A stretch of 39,526 nt of DNA from Tannerellaceae bacterium (GTDB taxonomy: Bacteria; Bacteroidota; Bacteroidia; Bacteroidales; Tannerellaceae). The notes beneath the pieces are model-generated. The model ran no database searches. It saw nothing but the letters and a program-made list of their open reading frames with translations, and had not been told where the DNA came from. Shown here piece after piece: positions 32,827 through 39,526 of this stretch. The position numbers and the translations under genes are program-made. Where the stretch lies: positions 1 through 39,526 of the forward strand of contig JAISBL010000035.1 in NCBI GenBank assembly GCA_031266215.1. The letters run 5' to 3'. How positions within the stretch are numbered: position 1 is the first letter of the stretch; every line of letters starts with the position of its first letter.

Positions 32827-35091
32827 GATTGTCAGGCGGGCATATTTCAAAAGCAACTGTTTCTGTCCGAAATTATCGAACTCGACAGTTGCTTTTGTAT
32901 TTGCACCTTCTCCTTCTATATCCATAATTGTGCCTGTCCCGAAGCGGTCATGCTTCACGACGACCCCTGCACCCAGGCCTGATATATCAATGGGCGAAGC
33001 GATCGGGGCGGCTGGTTCGCCGCTCGTATCACTCACTCTCGACAGGCGAGGCGACGCCGGCGGTTGCTTTTGAAGGTAGGGTGAGTGTTGACGCTGGCGC
33101 AGCTCAAAGTCAGAGTGTCGCCTCCCAGGCACATCCAGATACTGCGCATCAATATCCAGCAGAAAACGACTTGGGGTGCATATATTTGTTTTCCCGTTCT
33201 GAAAGCGGCTTTGCGCATGCGTCAGTATGCAATTCTCCTCCGCCCGTGTGATGGCTACATAAAGCAAACGCCTTTCTTCCTCTATTGCACGCAGGCTGTC
33301 TTTAGCGCGCGACGAAGGAAAAAGATCTTCTTCCAGTCCGGTAATAAACACATTCTTAAATTCAAGCCCCTTAGCCGCGTGTACGGTCATGAGAGTCACC
33401 CTGTCCTCGTTTTCCTGCTTGTCATTATCCTGATCGGTAAGCAGGGATATTTCAGAGAGGTATCCGGCCAGGGTTACATGTTCTTCACCCTCCTCCATAC
33501 GTATGGATATATATTCGGAAATACTTTTCAGCAACTCTTCCAGATTCTCTATACGGCTGGCCGCTTCTATCGAGCGCTCCTGCACGAAATCATCCAATAT
33601 CCCTGTCCGTTTGACAACCATGGCGGCTGTTTCGTCGGCCTGAATCTTCCGGCTGTGTTCCATGAACTCCTCCATCATAACCCTGAACGCCTCTATCCTG
33701 CGTAAGGCCCCGCTATTAAGTTGCACGGAATGCGCCAGCGGGTCTTTGATGATAGTCCATATACTAAGGTTGTGTTCCGTAGCGGCGGCCGTCAGCTTGC
33801 CTAACGTAGTGTCTCCAATCCCGCGCGCCGGATAATTGATAATACGCTTCAGCGCTTCCTCGTCATTCGGATTCACTATCAGGCGCAGGTATGCAATGAC
33901 ATCTTTCACCTCTTTGCGGTGGTAAAAAGAAAGCCCTCCATATATCTTATAGGGGATATTGCTCTTGCGAAGGGCCTCTTCAAGGAGGCGCGACTGTGCG
34001 TTGATACGGTACAGGATTGCAAAGTCGGCATAAACGTAACGCCTTTCCATCATCCGCATTTCCGCAATCTTTGAAGCCACGATATACGCCTCTTCATAAT
34101 CAGAGTAAGTATAAGTGAGGAGGATTTTGCCGCCCTTTTCCTTTTCCGAATAAACGGTCTTATGTATCTGCTCTTTATTTTTGCGTATCAAACTGTTGGC
34201 GGCATTGACGATAGTCTGCGTCGAACGGTAGTTGCGTTCAAGTTTAAATATGCGGCAGTTGGCGTATTGATCCTTAAATTTCAGGATATTGTCTATGTTC
34301 GCCCCGCGAAAAGAATAAATACTCTGCGCATCGTCGCCTACGACACATATCTTTTGGTGCAGTTCGGAAAGGCGGTAAACAATCATGTGCTGCGCAAAGT
34401 TAGTATCCTGATATTCGTCTACCAGGAGGTATTCAAAAAAGCGGCGGTACTTATCCAGCACGCCGGGGTGGTCGCGAAAAAGGATATTTGTTTGCAGCAG
34501 CAAATCGTCAAAGTCCATCGCGCCGGCCTGGAAACAACGGCTCTGGTACCGTTTGTAAATCTCCCGTATCATCGGCACACGGGCATTCATATCGCTTTCC
34601 ACCAGTTCTTTGTTCTGTTCGTACGCCTTCCATGAGATCAGGGAGTTTTTTGCATTGGATATCCGGCTGTTCACCATGCCGGGGCGGTATGTCTTATCAT
34701 CGAGCGACATTTCTTTTATGATCGACTTCACGAGGCTTTTGGAGTCGTCGCTGTCATAAATAGTGAAGCCGGAGGGATAGCCCAGAAGCTCCGCTTCGTT
34801 ACGCAGTATGCGGGTGAAGATGGAGTGAAACGTCCCCATCCACAACCTGCGCGCCACATGCGGTTCGGTGAGGGCGGCCACGCGCTCCTTCATCTCCCTG
34901 GCCGCCTTATTGGTAAATGTCAGTGCCATGATACGGTGCGGAGGTATTCCCTGTCGCAACAGACAGGCTATTTTATACGTTAGCACACGTGTTTTGCCCG
35001 ATCCGGCTCCGGCCAGGATCATTGCGGGACCGCCGGTATATAATACCGCTTCACGTTGAGATTCATTCAACTGGTTCAGATACTCTTCCAC
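32821..35091 (-). CDS. pcrA: UvrD/PcrA-type ATP-dependent DNA helicase
   Basis: 756 aa. Superfamily 1A 3'-5' helicase for repair and replication restart. Q-motif LNESQREAV, Walker A GAGSGKT (residues 28-34), motif II VDEYQDTN, motif III GDDAQSIYSFRGA, motif V TVHAAKGLEF and motif VI YVAITRAEE. A C-terminal Tudor-like module (about 705-756, VKHDRFGTGTIMDIEG) is present as in PcrA. The start is GTG at 35091: an in-frame stop lies just upstream and the next Met would remove the Q-motif. The gene begins inside the last 29 bases of the GNAT gene. Confidence 0.95.
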   Translation of the reverse strand: MEEYLNQLNESQREAVLYTGGPAMILAGAGSGKTRVLTYKIACLLRQGIPPHRIMALTFTNKAAREMKERVAALTEPHVARRLWMGTFHSIFTRILRNEAELLGYPSGFTIYDSDDSKSLVKSIIKEMSLDDKTYRPGMVNSRISNAKNSLISWKAYEQNKELVESDMNARVPMIREIYKRYQSRCFQAGAMDFDDLLLQTNILFRDHPGVLDKYRRFFEYLLVDEYQDTNFAQHMIVYRLSELHQKICVVGDDAQSIYSFRGANIDNILKFKDQYANCRIFKLERNYRSTQTIVNAANSLIRKNKEQIHKTVYSEKEKGGKILLTYTYSDYEEAYIVASKIAEMRMMERRYVYADFAILYRINAQSRLLEEALRKSNIPYKIYGGLSFYHRKEVKDVIAYLRLIVNPNDEEALKRIINYPARGIGDTTLGKLTAAATEHNLSIWTIIKDPLAHSVQLNSGALRRIEAFRVMMEEFMEHSRKIQADETAAMVVKRTGILDDFVQERSIEAASRIENLEELLKSISEYISIRMEEGEEHVTLAGYLSEISLLTDQDNDKQENEDRVTLMTVHAAKGLEFKNVFITGLEEDLFPSSRAKDSLRAIEEERRLLYVAITRAEENCILTHAQSRFQNGKTNICTPSRFLLDIDAQYLDVPGRRHSDFELRQRQHSPYLQKQPPASPRLSRVSDTSGEPAAPIASPIDISGLGAGVVVKHDRFGTGTIMDIEGEGANTKATVEFDNFGQKQLLLKYARLTIL

Positions 35092-35617
35092 TATCCTGAT
35101 TTTGATTTATGCATTGAAAAAGCAATACGTCTGAAAAACCGCCGCCGGCCGACGTCCAGTCAGTCAGCACCCCCGAAAGGGTGAAGCCGCAACGGTCAAG
35201 AAGCCTCCGGCTCGCCTCATTTGCCACCAGCATATAAGCATACAACTGGTGCAGCTTAAGAAAAGAAAAAGCATAACCCTTCATCAGCGTCAGGGTCCCG
35301 GTGGCGATGCCTTTGCCCCGGTGGTTCGGATCAATCAGTACACCTGCCGCGACCTTACGGTTGTGCACATCAAAGTCGTAAAAGTCCGCCAGTCCTACGC
35401 TCCCGTCGCACGTGTCTATCATCAGGCGCAACTGCTTCATCTCGTATATGCAGCGATGAGACTGGGCGATATATTCTTTCAGCGTATAGCGCGAATAAGG
35501 AGACACCGTGCTCCCGGCGGCCCATATGGATGAGTCGTTTTCCCATTCGTAAAGCAAATCCAGATCTTCAGGCTCCAGCGGGCGCAGACTTATCTTATCG
35601 TTTTTCAGCAGTGTCAT
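35063..35617 (-). CDS. GNAT-family N-acetyltransferase
   Basis: 184 aa. SpeG/RimJ-like fold: ISLRPLEPEDLDLLYEWEND at the start, acetyl-CoA-binding VLIDPNHRGKGIATG in the middle and LVANEASRRLLDRCGF near the end. The substrate, a polyamine or protein N-terminus in relatives, is not determined. It overlaps the glycosyltransferase before it by four bases (ATGA) and pcrA after it by 29 bases. Confidence 0.9.
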   Translation of the reverse strand: MTLLKNDKISLRPLEPEDLDLLYEWENDSSIWAAGSTVSPYSRYTLKEYIAQSHRCIYEMKQLRLMIDTCDGSVGLADFYDFDVHNRKVAAGVLIDPNHRGKGIATGTLTLMKGYAFSFLKLHQLYAYMLVANEASRRLLDRCGFTLSGVLTDWTSAGGGFSDVLLFQCINQNQDSGRVSEPVE

Positions 35618-36789
35618 AAGTTTTTTGGAGAGACCAGCCGGCCGCTCTCTTTGTTATAGATGTGATATGTTGTTTTCTTACTCTCAAGGGTATCCATGAA
35701 TAAAAGCATCTGTTCAAACCTCATATCCTGGCAGCAAAAAGCTATGTCGGTAAACGCCTTCATCTGGTTGCGCCGGCAGATAGCGTCCATGACTCGGTTT
35801 GTGTCAAGATCCCAAAGGTTGACAAACTCCAGTTCAGGCATACGTCTGACGGATGCTGCTTTAATAGTCTCGAAGTTTTCCTCATGGCAGATGACAAGCA
35901 GGCGACGGCGCTTTATCTTCCTCGCCGGCGGCTTCCTGGGCGCCATAATGCGCGAAAAGGCGGCGGCAGAAGCCTTCATCCCTACAGCAAGGCGGATAAG
36001 CAGCGACGCCGCCCGTCCCGAAGCGGGGTAATACTTCCTGTAAAAGATAAGCATTGCGCCGTAGAAGTTCTTCACAAAAGACATATCGCCGCGTCTGGTG
36101 CTCTCTCCCTTGTAGTGAAGGATGCGTTCGGGGATATAATAATTGCTATACCCGTTCAATACCATCCGGTACGAGAGGTCTATATCTTCGCCGTACATAA
36201 AAAACGCCTCATCCGGCAGTCCCGCCTTATCCAGGGCCTCGCGCCTGAGCATCATAAAAGCGCCCGACAGCACATCCACCGTATGCTCTTTATCCGGGCT
36301 GAGGTACGACAGGCTGTAACGGGCCAGCCAGCGTGAGGCGGGAAAGAGCCGCGACAGTCCCGACAGCTTGCAGAAGGAAACCCACGGTGATGGAAAGCTG
36401 CGTTTGCTCTCGGGCAGGAAGGCGCCGTGGGCGTCTATCATCTTCACACCCGCGCCGCCGGCCCCGGCATGCTCGTCCATAAAGAAGCAAAGCGTGCGTA
36501 TGCACCCCTCGCCGATTATCGTATCGGGGTTGAGCAGAAGCACATACTCGCCCCTGCATTGCCTTATAGCCTGGTTGTTGGCTGCGGCGAATCCGGGGTT
36601 GGAGGTATTGCCTATAAACACTACCTCCGGGAATTTCGGGCGCAGATATTCCACCGACCCGTCCGCCGAGTTATTGTCCACCACAAAGACTTCGGCTTCC
36701 ATGCCCGCAACAGCCCGGCCGACCGACAGCAGGCACTGTTCAAGCAGGTACTTTACATTATAGCTTACGATAACGACCGATATCTTCAT
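35614..36789 (-). CDS. Family 2 glycosyltransferase with C-terminal extension
   Basis: 391 aa. GT-A fold (about residues 1-230): VVIVSYNVKYLLEQCLLSV, VVDNNSADGS, LLNPDTIIGEG (DxD-like) and GEDIDLSYRM, as in rhamnosyltransferases. No clear transmembrane helix. Residues from about 285 are a separate domain (RRRLLVICHEENFETI... CCQDMRFEQMLLFMDTL) that I do not recognise. It lies between recR and the GNAT gene in a four-gene operon; the sugar acceptor is unknown. Confidence 0.88.
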   Translation of the reverse strand: MKISVVIVSYNVKYLLEQCLLSVGRAVAGMEAEVFVVDNNSADGSVEYLRPKFPEVVFIGNTSNPGFAAANNQAIRQCRGEYVLLLNPDTIIGEGCIRTLCFFMDEHAGAGGAGVKMIDAHGAFLPESKRSFPSPWVSFCKLSGLSRLFPASRWLARYSLSYLSPDKEHTVDVLSGAFMMLRREALDKAGLPDEAFFMYGEDIDLSYRMVLNGYSNYYIPERILHYKGESTRRGDMSFVKNFYGAMLIFYRKYYPASGRAASLLIRLAVGMKASAAAFSRIMAPRKPPARKIKRRRLLVICHEENFETIKAASVRRMPELEFVNLWDLDTNRVMDAICRRNQMKAFTDIAFCCQDMRFEQMLLFMDTLESKKTTYHIYNKESGRLVSPKNL

Positions 36790-36801
36790 ATCGCCTTGTG
36801 A

Positions 36802-37431
36802 TTAAGTATTGTGGGAGTTGTCAGCCGCAAAGGCCGTCCGGTTCAGTATCGAGCGTCCGAGCGTTATTTCGTCCGTATATTCTATCTCGTCGCCAACGGA
36901 TACGCCGCGGGCTATTACCGTCACCTTCACATCGCAGGGCTGGAGCTTGCGATAGATAAAAAAGCCCGTCGTGTCTCCCTCCATAGTAGCACTGAGCGCC
37001 AGTATGACCTCCTTTATCTCTCCGCCTTCCACGCGCCGCACCAGGCTCTCTATCTCAAGGTCGCCAGGCCCCATCCCGTCCATTGGCGAGATGATGCCGC
37101 CCAGCACGTGGTAAACGCCGCGAAACTGCTGTGTATTCTCTATCGCCATCACCTCTTTTATGTTTTCCACGACGCAGACCGTAGTATGGTCCCGTCTCAG
37201 ATCGGCGCAGATGCTGCACTTCTCGCTCTCCGATATATTATGGCACGTCAGGCAATAGCATACATCCCTGCGCAGGGCCAGCAGGGCGGAGGCAAACCCT
37301 TCGGTATATCCGGCGTCGCGCCTGAGCATATAAAGCGCCAGCCTGAGAGCCGTCTTACGCCCTATGCCCGGCAGCGATGCCAGTTGGTTCACCGCGTTAT
37401 CCAACAATGCTGACGCATATTTACGATCCAT
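36802..37431 (-). CDS. recR: Recombination mediator RecR
   Basis: 209 aa, normal length. Works with RecF/RecO to load RecA at gaps. Helix-hairpin-helix [13 protein letters not shown] at the N-terminus, zinc finger C60-LT-C63 ... C72-SI-C75, a Toprim domain with [13 protein letters not shown], and a C-terminal [14 protein letters not shown] segment. First gene of the recR-GT2-GNAT-pcrA operon. Confidence 0.97.
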   Translation of the reverse strand: MDRKYASALLDNAVNQLASLPGIGRKTALRLALYMLRRDAGYTEGFASALLALRRDVCYCLTCHNISESEKCSICADLRRDHTTVCVVENIKEVMAIENTQQFRGVYHVLGGIISPMDGMGPGDLEIESLVRRVEGGEIKEVILALSATMEGDTTGFFIYRKLQPCDVKVTVIARGVSVGDEIEYTDEITLGRSILNRTAFAADNSHNT

Positions 37432-37455
37432 TGGTTCTTTCTTTTTTCAAAGACG

Positions 37456-37463
37456 CAAACTTA
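37456..37463 (-). promoter_or_regulatory. -7 box for the recR operon
   Basis: Minus strand reads TAAGTTTG, 24 bases upstream of the recR ATG. No firm -33 element. Array E begins about 140 bases further upstream. Confidence 0.5.
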
Positions 37464-37601
37464 CAAAAAATTACTTTAGTATGAGGCGGGTATAAGAAAG
37501 GCCGCCGGGTGTCGCAGGCTCGTTTTACATACCGCTTTAACTCTTTCACGTCATCTTTACGGGCTAAGGTCTCCACCGGTTCGCAAAGATGTCAATACAT
37601 T

Positions 37602-37808
37602 GGCGTCTCACTATGCGCCTGTACGGCGTCTCACTATACGCCGGTATGGCGTCTCACTATACGCCGGTGCGGCGCATCACTATACGCCGGTGCGGCGCAT
37701 CACTATACGCCGGTGCGGCGTCTCACTATACGCTGATGCGGCGTCTCACTATACGCTGATGCGGCGTCTCACTATACGCCGGTGTGGCGCATCACTATAC
37801 GCCGGTAT
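37602..37808. repeat. Tandem array E: nine exact 23-bp units
   Basis: Units start at 37602 and every 23 bases to 37786. The core is a dyad GGCGT-N8-ACGCC with loop CTCACTAT; some units read GGCGCATCAC instead of GGCGTCTCAC, and two have ACGCTGATG in the right arm. No spacers. It lies upstream of recR and downstream of the fimbrillin-like gene. The rest of 37809-38030 shows only a short palindrome CTTAAAG-T-CTTTAAG at 37990-38004. Confidence 0.95.
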
Positions 37809-38030
37809 TATTGACGCCCGCCCTGGTTGTAATTGCTTACCTTATCGTCATCACCCCGTAAAGTGTTGGATACAAAAGAGCCGATCCAATGTGTAAGAAC
37901 GGCCCTTAATGGTATTCCATGTAAATATGGCTGACCGGGCGGCGCCAGGAGGGTCTTACCTGGGATTACTCACATTAAGGCCCTAAGGACTTAAAGTCTT
38001 TAAGACTGCACGACAAGAGGCAATGGCGAT

Positions 38031-38080
38031 AAAAAGCAGCGGGCGTCTTTCTCCGGATTTGCCCGGTTGAAAAGACGCCC
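38031..38080 (-). terminator. Intrinsic terminator of the fimbrillin-like gene
   Basis: Perfect 10-bp stem GGGCGTCTTT (38041-38050) with AAAGACGCCC (38071-38080), followed on the minus strand by GCTGCTTTTT (T-run opposite 38031-38035). It lies about 70 bases after the stop codon. Confidence 0.7.
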
Positions 38081-38149
38081 ACCCTGAAAAACGCAGATAT
38101 TTACATGCTAAGGTAAGGGCCTGGGTATTACTCCAAATTGGTTTTTATA

Positions 38150-39526
38150 TTATTGTTGTATGCAGCGTACCGGCAAAGCCCAAGTCCGCCTAGCGCCGCT
38201 GGCCACATTCTGTATCTGTGCCAGGGCGGCGTCTCTTAAAAATATGAAGAGCCCATCATTAGGGTTGAACGCATCAGCCGTCCACAGGGCTCCATTATTA
38301 CTGGCATAGGAGATAGTGCCCATGGCGGACGTGGTCATACTTCCAAAGTACCCCGCTACTATGAAGTAAAGGATGTCCGTACCGTTATCACCCTTTGTCT
38401 GATACCTTCTGTCAGCAGAAGTGATGGCGTTCTTTGTGCCAAAATTTGCTATCAATACGTTCCATTCTTCTCGTGTAGGAACTTTCCAGCCCGGAGGACA
38501 TGGCCCCTGCTCTTTTTCGCCGTGCCAGAGATCAGGGTCCGAGGGGGTCAGCCAATCGTTCACATTACCTAATATAGCCACGTAGTTTGGATCGTCCACG
38601 GCAACAGGACCGTCTTTCTTCACGTTAGCGTTTGCATCATCATATTCGTCTTTGTAAAAGCCGGTAGTGCGTCCCCACTGGATATACAGGCCCGCCTGGT
38701 CGGAGGTTGCCACGGCGGTAGTAACCGGCGTCTGCATCTTAGCCCCAACATTAAGCGGCGCCCAGTAGCGTCCTGCTTTAAGCACCGGCTTGTACGGCTC
38801 GTTGGTAGGATAGCGTTCATCGGTATAAGCCGGCACACTTATAATGCTGACGGAATCCTTATCGCCGGTTGTACCGGTAAGCCTGACTTTGAGGTCAACG
38901 GGCACTTTCGTTACTGGCAGACTGATAGTGACAGTGCTCATGTAGCCGGGGGTGCCGGCGTAACTCACCTGTACCGGATTGCTGATGCTGACGTTGATAG
39001 CTTCAGCATGCGTACCGTGAAGGGCTTCAACCGTGGCCTGAGGTTTGGTGCTTGTCGCACTCACATAATACAACTGTGCGGATGCAGGGGCAGTAGCATC
39101 TGAATAATCCACTATGCTGTAACCTTCATTGTTGGTGCTGGTGCTGACTCCTTCGCTGGAGGAAACAACAGGATTGAACCCAAGCACTGCGCTTCCCTCT
39201 TCGAAGGTGGGCAGGTTATCGGTATCTGTCCAGTCGGCTACCACAAGCTTAAAGCTAAGACTGGAGTCTGTTGCACTCTGGGTGACGATTATCCGGTACA
39301 GCTTGTTGGCGTCTATAGGCTGATCGCTGGCAAGGGGGATAGAGTACGCCTTGCTCTCAGCCGTGACGGTAATAACCGTACCCGTACTGCCAGCACCAAG
39401 TGTAGTGGGATAGAGGTAGAAACTCTTACCGGTGTTAGCCAAAGATGATCCCGCGATCTGATAAGTAAGTCCGCCTACGCCGGGAGCAAGCACGTTGTCC
39501 GCATGATCCAGCACCCTGCCCGTAGG
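38150..39526 (-). CDS. Fimbrillin-like surface protein with FISUMP domain, 5' end outside the window
   Basis: At least 458 residues; the frame is open to the window edge (the first GTG inside it is at 39514), so the N-terminus and any lipobox are missing. The first 150 residues look fimbrillin-like (FYLYPTTLG, ANKLYRIIVTQS), followed by a beta domain rich in Thr and Ser. The C-terminal 200 residues form a FISUMP domain: GRYWAPLNVGAK, GPCPPGWKVPTREEW and the closing WALPVRCI. Likely a cell-surface or fimbrial-tip protein. Its stop is followed by a good terminator. Confidence 0.8.
   Translation of the reverse strand, partial: PTGRVLDHADNVLAPGVGGLTYQIAGSSLANTGKSFYLYPTTLGAGSTGTVITVTAESKAYSIPLASDQPIDANKLYRIIVTQSATDSSLSFKLVVADWTDTDNLPTFEEGSAVLGFNPVVSSSEGVSTSTNNEGYSIVDYSDATAPASAQLYYVSATSTKPQATVEALHGTHAEAINVSISNPVQVSYAGTPGYMSTVTISLPVTKVPVDLKVRLTGTTGDKDSVSIISVPAYTDERYPTNEPYKPVLKAGRYWAPLNVGAKMQTPVTTAVATSDQAGLYIQWGRTTGFYKDEYDDANANVKKDGPVAVDDPNYVAILGNVNDWLTPSDPDLWHGEKEQGPCPPGWKVPTREEWNVLIANFGTKNAITSADRRYQTKGDNGTDILYFIVAGYFGSMTTSAMGTISYASNNGALWTADAFNPNDGLFIFLRDAALAQIQNVASGARRTWALPVRCIQQ

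Noticed and set aside
33085..33705. A 206-codon plus-strand frame opposite pcrA
   Set aside because: Shadow of the helicase gene; the protein has no domain and no promoter.
37509..37896. Open frames across array E giving repeated SLYAGAAHHYTP-like peptides
   Set aside because: 23 is not a multiple of three, so three frames stay open by chance through an identical short repeat. There is no start context or domain.

Overview
The window looks like a chromosomal segment of a Bacteroidales bacterium, most like the type IX secretion (T9SS)-bearing Tannerellaceae/Porphyromonadaceae side of the order. Evidence seen: repeated TAnnTTTG -7 boxes, sometimes with a TTG/TTTG -33 box 20-21 bases upstream; almost no Shine-Dalgarno sequences; a T9SS type A C-terminal sorting domain; a FISUMP/fimbrillin-like surface protein; DUF4494, NigD-like and GH92/GH26 proteins. 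The species cannot be named from sequence alone.

Layout. 1-117: 5' end of an ISAs1-type transposase and its probable terminus. 194-3035: SDR-type L-threonine 3-dehydrogenase and a GT51 peptidoglycan transglycosylase. 3038-4569: two-component pair. 4665-5348: intergenic block with three consecutive families of ~23-bp tandem dyad repeats. 5466-10708: cobalamin-riboswitch operon with a terminator/antiterminator leader, a 313-aa secreted protein and a 1280-aa T9SS-exported protein holding a BtuG-like propeller. 11047-11276: ten exact-period 23-bp repeats, then ahpCF. 13608-17152: small lipoprotein plus a phosphodiesterase-fold/GH92 mannosidase fusion. 17517-28070: A+T-richer housekeeping block (ECF sigma factor, aspS, nif3-like, zinc-ribbon protein, tilS, rho, dihydroorotate-dehydrogenase-like protein, yggS, DUF4494, a 74-aa basic protein). 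28190-29350: GH26 mannanase lipoprotein. 29432-32826: ECF sigma factor, a protein with an inner-membrane helix plus outer-membrane barrel, and two paralogous lipoproteins. 32821-37431: G+C-richer minus-strand operon recR-GT2-GNAT-pcrA. 37602-37808: nine 23-bp repeats. 38150-39526: truncated fimbrillin-like/FISUMP protein.

How it works together. The riboswitch operon probably makes a surface cobalamin-capture module that is shut off when B12 is plentiful. The sigma/barrel/lipoprotein cluster fits the dual membrane-spanning anti-sigma arrangement of Bacteroides, a trans-envelope signalling unit. ahpC and ahpF form a complete peroxide-reducing pair from a good -33/-7 promoter. The most unusual non-coding feature is a set of five different 23-bp tandem repeat families with dyad symmetry, in three intergenic regions, each upstream of a promoter.
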